From contig CM046299.1 of the NCBI GenBank assembly GCA_025267735.1, positions 14,220,232 to 14,284,231 on the forward strand: a DNA stretch of 64,000 nucleotides, in the 5' to 3' direction. This stretch comes from Mactra quadrangularis (Eukaryota; Mollusca; Bivalvia; Venerida; Mactridae). Numbering within the stretch: the first letter of the stretch is position 1; every line of letters starts with the position of its first letter. Both the position numbers and the translations under genes were made by a program. Under the pieces are notes generated by a model, which saw nothing but the letters and a program-made list of their open reading frames with translations, was not told where the DNA came from and made no database searches. Positions 31,501 to 42,625 of the stretch are shown here, in pieces.

Positions 31501-34500
31501 CTGTCACGTGATATAGTTCAGTACTAGGATGAAATGGTTTAAGGGGATATAACTTAAACATGGTCATTTTCAGTACCTAATTTCATATAGAAACAAAAAG
31601 TACTAAAATTTAGTGTTCTTTGGTCCAACCTTTAAGAATTTTTCCAGGATACCAGCAATGCTTAAGTGATAGCACTAGGTCAGATTTCTCCCATGATATA
31701 CATCAGTAACCGGATAAACTGGTTTTGTGATATCAGCACTGAAACAGTGAATTACCACCCATACCTATTATTGTCATTTAGTGGCATTATGCCCGATAAA
31801 TAATATTTTCCATATTTAATAATGATTAGTTGTACAGTTGTAACTATGAGGACTTAATAACAATCTTGTTACTTGTTTTTTCAATAGCGAAAATAGCGGT
31901 TTTGGCCATTTTTTCGCTATTTTCGCTAATTTTTAGCGACATGTTCCAAATCTATATAACACTCACCTGAGTTTTGCGTGGAATATTATAAGATTCAAAC
32001 TTGGCATCTGACGCACGGTTGCTGTGACGTGCTGACATGGCAAGTGGAGTATGATATCGTTTGATTTCTAGCAGACACGCTGAACAATAGGGCATCAATG
32101 TTTTGTCATCAATATTGACTGGTGACGTCATAGTCCTGATCTCGTTTCGAACGGTTTCTTGGACGAGAGGATAGTGAATCAACACTAAGAATAAAGCAGA
32201 TAACGTGTTCTGTAAAGGTACCACAGCTGAAAAAAGAGAAAAATGATACTATTAATGGAACCATTATAAGTAAAACTTGGTCTTCTAAAAGGACAGATTA
32301 TCAATAAAAAAACCTATATTTCTGTTTTCCTCACCTCTAGTGTTAAAACACATGAAACAAATTAATCAATTAAAACAAGATAAAATTGCTTAATGTCAAT
32401 TCATAGTCATTTTTAGACGCCCTGCAAGCTCAGTCTGCATCGCACAAGTCTACCGATCGAAGGGTAGTGCATTTGATTCCCTACAGAGCATAATTGCGTG
32501 GAGCTTGATTATGAAATAACTTTTGCGGCCATTCTCCTTTCTACAACTGATTCTAAATAATGTATGGCAGTTGACAGTCTCTAAATGAAGTACGTACCTA
32601 GTAAAATGTTCATTTATCTCAGCACGCTCATTTTCAATAGTTTAGATTTATAAAACGAAGTCTGTGAATATCTGCGACGTCTTTGTGACCGATGTCGTTG
32701 CGATGTCACCGGAACAATTTTAGATAGGCCAACATCAGTTGCAAAAGTCGCATTATCGTCGGCTAATGTTTTCGTGACGTCACAGAAATATAAAGCAATC
32801 AAATGAACTCCACCTATTATTACATACCAGCTGCAGTAAGATCCATTATAACACCAAGTAAGAACTCTTCATTAAGCCATGTCTCCTTGTCTTTTTCTTC
32901 AAGTTCCTTGGCAAACTGTTTAAGTCTTGTTATAAGACCTCTTTCACACTGAAGAAAATTGTGCAAGGTATTGATATAAGTATTTTTTTACAAACATGTA
33001 TAACGCGCAAAAACCTTTATCAAAACGGACATTCTGAATTTTAAGTATTATCTAAGGAATGGACGTGGCAAAGTGGTTATAGCATTTCACTGGAACTGTA
33101 TTCACTTGATAGCCATGCAGCACTGGCAACAGAGTCCACCTTTGCTTCACATGCCCAACTAAAGCCTTGACCGGTGTTGAAGTAAACAAATCCACGATCA
33201 TTTAGGCGATGATTAATGTTTCGTTTTTTGTCTATAAATTTGAAATAATACAGTTAGATGAAATTGTCAAACAATATTTAGTCAAATATCTAACATAGAA
33301 ATTAGTTTAGAAAACCAATGTTTGTATGCTACAAGGCCTATTTTCGTTATCTGTTACGCGCTTCGCCACGCGTGTGCAGTAAAAAATCCTTCCGAAATTA
33401 TTCATTCAAAGAATGGTCGAGGTGTTTCGAAGCATGCACTATACTTGATAGAAATACGTTAAAAACTAATGTACCTTATTGCCATCGAGATAATACTCTT
33501 TCAATTTAATTTTTTCTTCACAAATTGAATCATACATATCTTTCAAATGACCTGGTACTCTGCGCATGCCTGGAAATTTCGTCAAAATTGTTTGATTTTT
33601 AACTTTCGCCATCTCATTTCCTGCTTTCATGAAATTACACAGACATCGGAACTCAGGGTCACTGTTTTTAACTCGTCTACCAAGAAGCTGAAATAAATAA
33701 ACATAATGCAATTTTGTTTATCCCGAAGTTATTTATTTCTAATTAACTTTTAGTTATCGTCTCATACATCGCGAGGGATGGTTGTATACACAAACAGGTT
33801 TTTGCTTACGACTGCTGTGAGGCGTTGATGTATAACATACAGTCACAACAAATGTTCAAAACCGCATCTGATGATATATTATTTAACAGAATAGTTAATC
33901 GTATCCTGTAAGAATCATTTCAAAGGCATACATCTAGACAAAGTTAATTACAATGCACGCGCTCAAGCAATTCAAGTACGTTGGTCAATGGGCAACACGA
34001 ATACAAGGGCATTGGAGCATATTTTCTTAATATAGAATCTGTCACTGTTTGAGTCAGTTTCTCCCTGCTGCCAATCACAAAGTGAAATAAACGCAAACGT
34101 AAATGGAAAATAGTTAAAACACATTTGTGGTTTAAATCTTCGATTCATTTTAAAACTGGCGACTCAAAAAACAAATCTTATTTCAGTCTGATAATTGGCT
34201 TAAATGTACTTAAAGCCCCTTTATCGAAAGTAACAGTTTTAGGACTACAAAGAAAATAATCATTTATCTATTTCAAACACCTCAAATGAACATTATTGTT
34301 TAAATAAATGCAGATATTGCTGAAATATGTTTATGTTATTTATTGCAATTCAAAGTGTAAGTAGATAAAAACCGAAAGTGGAATTTCGTTGTCAATACTT
34401 GAAACAATAGTTTTGATCGCAGTATGTTTTTGATGAAGTCATATTATACAAAAAACTTACTCCAAAATATATAAGTAAGCTCTAAAACTACTTTTAATTA

Positions 34501-36004
34501 GGTATATTGAACATTATATTATGAGTATAAATGAATATAATTGTGCTGTTATAAAATTATCCCACTTTTTATAAAATGAACACTTCGTCAAACTCAAATT
34601 TAGAAAGCAGAATGGTTTGAACTGTTTATTGTGTCTCTAAATGCATGGTTAACTTAGATAACTTCATGGTTGTAAATCGGTTTTCAAGTCTACTGTTAAT
34701 GAATATATCTTCAAATAGTGACTTTAAGTACAAGATTGATCAATAGGATAGGTATACACCTCCTGTATGCCACCCGTTTTGATAACTAGTGGTCAGTGGA
34801 TAACATTAAGATAGATTATCATTCCAATGAGGCAATTTAGACGATAAAATGACAATCCGGTATAAACAAGACAGTTCATAGCAGCTAATAAATGTCATCG
34901 TAATTTGACTCTTACAATAAGATAAATATTGGCGAATATGTATGATATTGGGTTACAAGCATGAACCATGATAACTGGGTCTATCCCGGAACCAGGGACC
35001 GCGGGGATGACGACTGACCGCTCATAAATGAATGAATACAATATTCAAATGCGACAAAACACTATAAATTACATTAAATCTTTAAGTAAGATTATTTCAA
35101 TTAATCTTGAATGTTTCAATTCGCTAGTACTTAGTATTTATGAAATTTAATAATGCAACATGAGAGGCGATGTTAGTTGGTTACTATACATTAAACATAT
35201 TTTGTACAGATGGTGCCCAGCTCCTACAAATGTTTCCCACTCATGTAAATCACATGCTCCATCTCCAAATCAATGATGGTCACTATTTTCAAATGCGATG
35301 TATTTCTAAATCTTTGTCTAAATCTACTCGACTGTTAGGATTCTTAAGAAATCCAAACTGAGAGTTATTCCGTCCATTGGCGTCCACATTTCTAAGGCTA
35401 CACAGAACAAGGCGTCTATAAAATAACGACTTACCAGTAAGGCAACAATTTTCGCTACGGTTAAATCCATTTCTTTTGAGATATCAACAGGAGCATCTTT
35501 GATATCTGCTAAACTTGTATTGAGATCTTCAAATTCTTCTATAACGTTCTGATAAAACCATTTCTCATTTTGTAATTCATTTTCAATATAATCAACCGCC
35601 GCCATTTTAAGAATTCGTTGTTTGTCATCACACTTTCTGAATAAAATATCTTTATTTCGGTCTATCACATACTTGGACATAAAACTGGCTGGTCTGTCAT
35701 TGAAGAGATGAGCCTGTTCACACGTCACAAACATTTCCTTAAGAATGTCTGGATGGCTTATCACCAAGTAATGCTGTCCAAATACTTTAAACATGAATAA
35801 ATCACCATGTTCTTTCTGCCATTCCATAAACTGTACATGCAAATTGTCTGTATCTAAATTAAAGAATTGCCCCACAATCGGCGCTCCACGTGGACCCGGA
35901 AGTACCTCCATTTTGTCGTCATTCATGACGTCACTTTCGGTTGCTTGATTTGTTTCTTTTGGTTTTAAAGAACCATTGCTAAATGGACATTCCATGACCT
36001 GCAT
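28242..36004 (-). CDS. Cytochrome P450, six coding exons, 540 aa
   Basis: Coding exons in transcript order are 36004-35435, 33687-33475, 32948-32828, 32226-31967, 29988-29861 and 28572-28242. All introns are GT-AG and the phases join without a break. The protein starts MQVMECPF, with the Pro-rich hinge LPGPRGAPIVG at about 35-45. It has the K-helix ExxR as EIKR (E355, R358), the PERF motif as KPERFL, and the heme loop YGVGPRRCVG with the thiolate Cys at about 442 (usual Phe replaced by Tyr). P450s are heme mono-oxygenases. Two features are odd. There is no hydrophobic N-terminal anchor. The I-helix (A/G)GxDTT site reads AAVVPL (about 301-306), so the acid-Thr pair for O2 activation is missing. 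Such changes occur in P450s that rearrange peroxides rather than hydroxylate. Family and substrate unknown. An ATG three codons later (M4) is an alternative start. Confidence 0.9.
28573..29860. other. P450 intron 6
   Basis: Contains a G homopolymer of about 17 near 28879-28894 and no other clear feature. Confidence 0.6.
29861..29988 (-). CDS. P450 exon 6 (PERF exon)
   Basis: 128 bp encoding ILSNLFGMHHDERFWPDPWR then FKPERFL. Acceptor ATTTTTCAG, donor AA|GTATGT, phase 2 at the end. Confidence 0.85.
30087..30434. mobile_element. TTAA-target MITE in P450 intron 5
   Basis: Ends read AGGTACTCTTTCACAGATTT and AGGTACTAGTTCACAGATTT inwards (18 of 20 equal). TTAA flanks both sides (30083-30086 and 30435-30438), the piggyBac-type target. 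348 bp, non-coding. Confidence 0.75.
31266..31464. mobile_element. Palindromic MITE in P450 intron 5
   Basis: About 200 bp that fold on themselves: GTGGCAT, CCATCAG, TAACCACATAACTAACT on the left recur reversed on the right. The middle is made of TTAACTAGTTAA and GTTAACC words. Confidence 0.65.
31967..32226 (-). CDS. P450 exon 5 (I helix to K helix)
   Basis: 260 bp. Carries the aberrant I-helix stretch VVPLQNTLSALF and the K-helix ExxR (LLEIKRYH). Acceptor TTTTTTCAG, donor CAG|GTGAGT. Confidence 0.85.
32412..32605 (+). mobile_element. SINE family 1, 5' part, in P450 intron 4
   Basis: Matches the head and body of the family (CTGCAAGCTCAGTC..., GGAGCTTGATTATGAAATAA, GCGGCCATTCTCC). The tail is missing. 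Confidence 0.65.
32828..32948 (-). CDS. P450 exon 4 (G helix to start of I helix)
   Basis: 121 bp, starts CERGLITRLKQF and ends FLLGVIMDLTAA plus one base. Acceptor TTTTCTTCAG, donor G|GTATGT. Too short to stand out as an open frame, but splice sites and phase fit both neighbours. Confidence 0.8.
33058..33200 (+). mobile_element. Possible tRNA-like SINE in P450 intron 3
   Basis: GGACGTGGCAAAGTGGTTATAGC resembles an A-box head of tRNA-Ser/Leu type, but no good B-box follows. Weak. Confidence 0.25.
33475..33687 (-). CDS. P450 exon 3
   Basis: 213 bp, phase 0 at both ends, residues 191-261 (LLGRRVKNSDPEF..., helices E-F region). Acceptor TTTATTTCAG, donor AAG|GTACAT. Confidence 0.8.
34190..34750 (+). 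repeat. Dispersed ~540-bp repeat, copy 1 (P450 intron 2)
   Basis: Homologous over its length to 53815-54350 in the same orientation (shared words: CACCTCAAATGAACA, GTCAATACTTGAAACAATAG, AGTAGAT.GAAACCGAAAGT). A partial inverted copy is at 49270-49560. Non-coding. Confidence 0.7.
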
Positions 36005-36005
36005 T
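35435..36005 (-). CDS. P450 exon 2 (first coding exon)
   Basis: Acceptor TTTTCTTTTCAG just before 36005, ATG at 36004, donor G|GTAAGT after 35435. It encodes residues 1-190: hinge, beta-1 region and B-C helices (WQKEHGDLFMFKVFGQHYLV). Confidence 0.85.
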
Positions 36006-36186
36006 CTGAAAAGAAAACATAATGAGTTAAAACATAAATTGAAATTCTTTTCCCCCAAAAGTGCCCTGCTAAAAAGTACAAAAAATGAAGCATTAATTTT
36101 ACAAAATGTCTCTAGCAACGAATCCACTTTCCTTTAAAATATACAAAAGAACATGTTTTCGCAGTATCAATCCATTGTGTGCTTAC

Positions 36187-36300
36187 CTCGAATCACTTCG
36201 TATTTTGCAATAGTAATTAATTAGAGACTTAGTTGACTGAACACCATTAGTTAGAACCTGTTTTACTCAGCAACAGGACACGAATGTTTGTTTGTAATCG
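36187..36300 (-). other. Probable P450 non-coding exon 1 (5' limit unknown)
   Basis: A good donor, GAG|GTAAGC, ends at 36187 on the minus strand, 181 bp before the acceptor of the first coding exon. The sequence upstream has no usable ATG (one ATG meets a stop after eight codons), consistent with a 5' UTR exon. The 5' boundary was set arbitrarily. Confidence 0.4.
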
Positions 36301-37168
36301 CTTATGTCCTTGAAAATCAATTTACACAAAATTTGAGTATATGGCGGATATTGTGTACTTATATTTGATAGAAAACGGTAATTAATTTTTAATAAGGAGC
36401 CAAATTAATATCCGGCTGTTAATTTGTTAATTGAGCAACAAGGATATATTCTTCACCAACAACTAGTTTAAATACATTTTCAATTGATAAGTTTTAAAAT
36501 TAGTTAAGTGGTTTCATGGATCTTTGTACAGTGGCAGTTCATAGAAAAGTATCTACATGTATTTAACATTCAATTTGATACTTGAGTCTTCAGTATTTAC
36601 TTGCAAGAAAGAATAACTACAGTGTACCTTAGATTAACTGTTCGCATTACGCTAATTTTAACCATTAAAAAGAAAGATGGAGGTCTGCTGCATACAATAT
36701 ACAACTACGCTTAGTCTACGGTCAAACTTGATAAAAGAAAGATAATATTATACACTGCCCAAAGCATATCCTTCGGCTTATGCAAGTTATATATACGTTT
36801 GTTCGTTTGTTTGTTTTGGTTTTACGGCGCACCAACACAGAAAGGTCATATCGCGCCGAAAGTAATTAATGATACTATTAATTCAATCGATATAAATGAT
36901 CTAAAGCCTTATATTTTATTATATACATTTACAATGTATTTCCTTCAAAAAGTTAAGTATCGCATGTGATGGTATAGACTTAAAAAGTTCTTTTAGTGAG
37001 TTAACCTTAAAATGTATACGTAACAAAAGTAATGTTATAAAAATAAAAACCTAATTTAAGTCATTCAGGATAACTTGAGACAAATCTAGATAAACGATAT
37101 TGTATGAAAACAATATCTCAGGTATGGTGTTGCATTTGGACTTGATTATGTAATTTTTTGTTACTTGT
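36301..37168. other. Upstream region of the P450 gene; SINE tail at 36797-36861
   Basis: No gene. 36797-36861 on the minus strand reads CGCGATATGACCTTTCTGTG, then GGCGCACCAACAC complement and AAACCAAAACAAACAAAC, the 3' tail of a SINE related to family 1. Confidence 0.45.
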
Positions 37169-37194
37169 TCCGTTGAACCACGATGCAAGATGTT

Positions 37195-37712
37195 ATGATG
37201 ATAAAACATCGACGGTACGATGATGAAACAATGATCATACGAGGACGATAACGACGATACGCTGATGAAACGACTATGGAACGATGATGAAACTACTATG
37301 AAATGATGATGAAACAACGATTTTACAATGATGAAATAACGACTGTACATTCATGAAATAACGACGGCATGATGATGAAGCAACGATGGTACAATGATGA
37401 AACAACGATGGTACAATGATGAAACAACGACGGTACAATGATGAAACAACGATGATACGGTGATGAAACAACGATGATACGGTGATGAAACAACGATGGT
37501 ACAATGATGAAACAACGACGGTACAATGATGAAACAACGATGGTACAATGATGAAACAACGACGGTACGATGATGAAACAACGACGGTACGATGATGAAA
37601 CAACGACGGTACAATGATGAAACAACGATGGAACAATGATAAAACAACGATTGTACGGTGATGAAACAATGATGGTACAATGATGAAACAACGATGATAC
37701 AATAGAGAAATC
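37195..37712. repeat. 22-bp minisatellite
   Basis: About 23 copies of ACAATGATGAAACAACGATGGT with variants at a few sites. Since 22 is one more than a multiple of three and the unit lacks minus-strand stops, all three minus frames stay open and spell similar repeats. No protein is implied. Confidence 0.95.
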
Positions 37713-38082
37713 ACGATGATGCTTAAGTCATCGTTTCACAATCGTGCATCGCGGTTCATGAGACAAAGAAGTTAATATTCCTAACGGGACACCATAGTTA
37801 TGCCACCCCAAACTAAATATACAACATTTAACAACAATAAACCTACTTATATACAAATGACATTCAATATCTTACTCGTTGCTTGCTAAAAAAAACCTTG
37901 ATAAAATTTAATTTTGGCAAATTTACAATTTACTGAATATATGTTAACCTCATTAAAATTAACAACCGTTCACTAATTTTCCACTACAATGAAACAGTAA
38001 AATTGTGGCGTTCATAGAATTTGATTTTTATGAGACTATTGAAATATAATCTACTATTGAGACTGTTATATCCTATTGTTTT
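37713..38082. other. Spacer between two minisatellites
   Basis: AT-rich, no gene or motif seen. Confidence 0.5.
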
Positions 38083-39808
38083 ACATAGTATGGCCACGTG
38101 GTCTGGTTTCACATAGTATCAACATGTGGTCTGTTTCACATAATAAACACAGGTGGTGTATGACCACGAGGGTTCTGTTTCACATAGTATGCCCAAGTAG
38201 GTCCGGTTTCACATAGTATGACCACGTTTGATCGGTTTCACATAGTATGACCACGTGGGTCCGGTTTTACTTAGTATGACCACGTGGGTCCGGTTTCACA
38301 TAGTATGACCACGTGGGTCCGTTTTCACATAGTATGACCACGTGGGTCCGTTTTCACATAGTATGACCACGTGGGTCAAGTTTCACATAGTATGACCACG
38401 TGGGTCCGGTTTCACATAGTATGACCACGTGGGTCCGTTTTCACATAGTATGACCACGTGGGTCAAGTTTCACATAGTATTACCACGTGGGTCCGGATTC
38501 ACATAGTAAGACCACGTGTGTCCGTTTTCACATAGTATGACCACGTGGGTCCGTTTTCACATAGTATGACCACGTGGGTCCGTTTTCACATAGTATGACC
38601 ACGTGGGTCCGTTTTCACATAGTATGACCACGTTGGTCCAGTTTCACATACTATGACCACGTGAGTCCAGTTTCACATAGTATGACCACGTGGGTCCGTT
38701 TTCATATAGTATGACCACGTGGGTCCAGTTTCACATAGTATGACCACGTGGGTCCGGATTCACATAGTATGACCACGTGGGTCCGGATTCACAAAGTATG
38801 ACCACGTGAGTCCGGTTTCACATAGTATGACCATGTTGGTCCGGATTCACATAGTATGACCATGTTGGTCCGGATTCACATAGTATGAACATGTTGGCCC
38901 GGTTTCACATAGTATGACCATGTTGGCCCGGTTTCACATAGTATGACCATGTTGGCCCGGTTTCACATAGTATGACCATGTTGGTCCGGATTCACAAAGT
39001 ATGACCACGTGAGTCCGGATTCACATAGTATGACCATGTTGGCCCGGTTTCACATAGTATGACCATGTTGGTCCGGATTCACATAGTATGAACATGTTGG
39101 CCCGGTTTCACATAGTATGACCATGTTGGCCCGGTTTCACATAGTATGACCACGTGGGTCCGGTTTTACTTAGTATTACCACGTGGGTCCGGTTTCACAT
39201 AGTATGACAACGTGAAACCGTTTTCACATAGTATGACCACGTGGGTCCGTTTTCACATACTATGACCACGTGGGTCCAGTTTCACATAGTATGACCACGT
39301 GGGTCCGGTTTCACATAGTATGACCACGTGGGTCCGTTTTCACATAGTATGACCACGTGGGTCCGGATTCACATAGTATGACCATGTTGGTCCGGATTCA
39401 CATAGTATGAACATGTTGGCCCGGTTTCACATAGTATGACCATGTTGGTCCGGATTCACATAGTATGACCATGTTGGTCCGGTTTCACATAGTATGACCA
39501 TGTTGGCCCGGTTTCACATAGTATGACCATGTTGGTCCGGTTTCACATAGTATGACCATGTTGGCCCGGTTTCACATAGTATGACCATGTTGGTCCGGTT
39601 TCACATAGTATGACCATGGTGGTCCGGTTTCACATAGTATGACCATGTTGGTCCGGTTTCACATAGTATGACCACGTGGGCCCGGTTTCACATAGTATGA
39701 CCATGTTGGTCCGGATTCACATAGTATGACCATGTTGGTCCGGTTTCACATAGTATGACCATGTTGGCCCGGTTTCACATAGTATGACCATGTTGGCCCG
39801 GTTTCACA
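38083..39808. repeat. 29-bp minisatellite rich in CACGTG
   Basis: About 59 units of 29 bp: CACATAGTATGACCACGTGG then GTCCGGTTT. Two unit classes exist, CCACGTGGGTCC (mostly 38250-38820 and 39140-39370) and CCATGTTGG(T/C)CC (mostly elsewhere). By eye about 29 units keep an exact CACGTG. The array lies 2-3.6 kb upstream of the P450 gene. Confidence 0.95.
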
Positions 39809-40400
39809 GAACGTTTTTTTAATGAAATTGGTCTTTATTTATATTTCTACACAGTGAATAAAGTTATTCGAAATAAACATTCTTGGAAACATGCCCATAT
39901 TGCATGCGGTAAAATATTTTCCTCTTTATATGTCAGTATAGGCTGGGCAGTGTACAGCACGTTTAACAATGTAGATGCAGCGATTTTGTCATTTTTAATG
40001 CAAGATGACTTATTGATACTTACGTTGAACTCACTACATGTATAAGTATATGTGTATCAGCCTAGTGTGAGAAAACCACTTAACCATACTAAAGTTTACA
40101 ATAGTCCTAATATGAGAAGACAGTCACCAAAAGTTTTATGAATTAAAAAGACAAGTGGTTCATTTCCGTATATACATTGTACACGCTTTAACTGTTAACT
40201 TAACTTGTATGTTTATAAACGCATACTGTTGTATTTAAGCCAAGCCATGTGACACTTAGTTGACCAAAAGTTTTATACATTGTATATATGTGAGGCACAA
40301 GCATGCGATGTGTTTTTCTTTGTCCATAAGCGCGTTTGGTCATATTGTCACTCATTTAACAATCATTAACTCTAGACTGACTAGTAATAAAAACGCCAAA
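39809..40400. other. Intergenic, no gene seen
   Basis: AT-rich with a chance 63-codon frame only. Confidence 0.5.
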
Positions 40401-40405
40401 TAAGG

Positions 40406-40752
40406 CATGGGCGGATCTAGCGGTGGGGGATCAGGGGGGTCCGAACCCCCCCCCTAGAATTTGGAAAATATATTTGTCCAATAGTGTATTTCTTGACTGT
40501 AGGTCATTTTTAAGTATCATAAAGCAATTGTTCTCGGTGATTATTATAGATTTAAAGGTTGTGTAGTTTTTATCATTAATATATTGCATTTTTTTCTGCA
40601 AAATGTGTATTATGTGGTTCGAAAGTTGGGACCCCCCCCCTAGAAAAGTTTGGACCCCCCAAAAAAGTTCGGACCCCCCCCCCCTAGAAAAGTTCGGACT
40701 CCCCTAGAAAAGTTCGGACCCCCCCTAGAAAAAAATGCTGGATCCGCCCTTG
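40406..40752. mobile_element. MITE, CATAGGCGGA-TIR family, copy 3
   Basis: It starts CATGGGCGGATCTAGC and ends GCTGGATCCGCCCTTG. Perfect 5-bp duplications TAAGG lie at 40401-40405 and 40753-40757. Near the right end the unit AAAAGTTCGGACCCCCCC-CTAG is amplified to about five copies, against two in copy 2. Confidence 0.8.
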
Positions 40753-40757
40753 TAAGG

Positions 40758-42464
40758 TGATGCATTTTCACCATATTATTCTGTCATATCGTGGCGGTCA
40801 GTTGCCCAACTCAAAGTAACTGGACTAGCTTAGATCTTTGAACCCAAACTTTAAACCTTGAACTAGGCATATACATAAGCAAGTGACCGACAACTGTCCA
40901 TCAAGGCTAAAAAGTTAAAATATTTCACTACCAAATTTCACTACTCATTCTGGAATCTAACCTATGACTCTCTGATACATAGACGTGAGGACAATTTATA
41001 TGACCGAATGAGTTTACAAAATAGTCTACGTATATGCTGGATGATTCGTATTAAAAATATTGATGTACTTGATCATAAATATATTGTGTAGGCATTACCA
41101 TTGCACTCCTGTGATATTTTAGAATTCGAGATACAATACAACCACAAAGTTTGACAGATCAAGAAGAAAAATGCAAAAATAAACACGTGGTTGATACAAT
41201 CCTAATTCAGAATGTCAATGCCATTGGAATGCAACTATTTGAATTTGATTTCGGTTTTGGCTTTTTACAAGTAGACGTTAAAACATATGTCTTGTATGCT
41301 TTTAATTATCAGAAAATAATATTTTCCAACATAACTTACGACATAAATAAGCATAAGACAGGAATCAGGAAATATTTCGCTATCAATTTCCAAATAGAAA
41401 TACTGTAATGTGAAGTTATATATGTCGCTTTAAAGCGTTTAAATATTTTTCAACTGACAACAGCATTTTATCATAAGTTTATAATATTTATTTATTACGT
41501 TATAAGCGCTTATGAATGTTCAATGCATTTTCCTTACTATGTTTTAAACAGGAACAAAGCGATTGGTACTACAAGTGTAAAGATTTCCTGGTCAAACTGT
41601 ATTGTAACATTCATAATAAAATATGTACCTATTCAGATTGCAGTTTTTGTTGTTTATTGACCAGCGTGTGGTAAAAATGTCGAATATATGTAATACAAAG
41701 ACTCAATGAAGCCTTTGTTAAAAAGCATTTACATGAAATATTGACTTATTTGAACAACGATTAGAACTTTATGTTATCTTACTAAGTAGAAATTATCTGT
41801 AATATGTTAACATGCATGTAACTCTAAGTGGTTATACCCTTTCGATAATAGCATTTTTCCTCTAATGATAAGGTATATTTTTTACAATATAATACAATAT
41901 ATATTTTTAGCATAATCTATGTACAGATTATTGGTATATGGAGAAGTTACCTGTCTTGTGATAAGGGTAGTTGAGTACAGCTCATAGACAAGGGTTCAAG
42001 AAATCTAGATACACTATTTACTTATAATCAAAATTCTTACGACAATTAGCCCGATTACGACTGCATCAAGTAGGGAACTTACTCACTGTTAAATGTATGT
42101 AGCTTATCCCTGGTTAAAAACAATGTATGAAAGGCTGATGCTCTATTACTTTAAAGAAGGTAGAAGATGGACTGTCCTCTGCGATATGACGAGGAATATG
42201 GTTAAAATACGACGTAAAGCACAATAACCATCATACTGAACTTGGTGGAATAAATTGGTAGTGGTATTCCTTAAGCTTGAAATTATGAAAGTATAGGCTC
42301 AAGATAGGTACATTAGTATTTAAGATAACGATAAATGATATAAATTACAAACAGTTGCTTACTGATATCTTCAGGTAATAGTCCATACACAGGATTTATA
42401 CTAATTTATTTTAGCTCGATTACGATACTAAGTTCTTACAACTTAGATTATTTATATTTGAGTC
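40758..42464. other. Intergenic, no gene seen
   Basis: No gene. GGTATATGGAGAAGTTACCT... to GACAAGGGTTCAAG (41935-42000) is a copy of a dispersed repeat also at 53035-53105 (plus) and 48770-48840 (minus). Confidence 0.5.
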
Positions 42465-42625
42465 CGCTTCCTGGTACCCCAGCACTGAACCAGTAGGGTT
42501 TATAAAGTTTCTTTCTCAAGAAAACAACGGGATAGGTTATGGATGGGATTCGAACCATCGCGGAGCTGGCTATCCAATGACTACCTGCCCACTGTCGTAA
42601 CCACTCGGCCAAGCCCGCTCTTACA
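42465..42625 (-). mobile_element. tRNA-derived SINE, family 2, better copy
   Basis: On the minus strand: GGGCTTGGCCGAGTGGTTAC (A-box, tRNA-Ser/Leu type), then ATGGTTCGAATCCCATCC (B-box), then a body with CTTGAGAAAGAAACTTTAT and GCTGGGGTACCAGGAAGCGG. It does not fold as a full tRNA, so it is a retroposon head. Confidence 0.7.

Noticed and set aside
36005..36127. Extension of the first P450 coding exon upstream to 36127
   Set aside because: It reads through a clear acceptor (TTTTCTTTTCAG) and encodes intron-like residues.
37274..37714. Three overlapping 109-146-codon minus-strand frames
   Set aside because: Produced by the 22-bp minisatellite in every frame; no gene signal.
38083..39808. CRISPR-like or coding repeat array
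   Set aside because: 29-bp units are directly adjacent with no spacers and stops occur in the frames.
42540..42625. tRNA-Ser/Leu gene on the minus strand
   Set aside because: A- and B-boxes are present but no full cloverleaf, and a shared SINE body follows.
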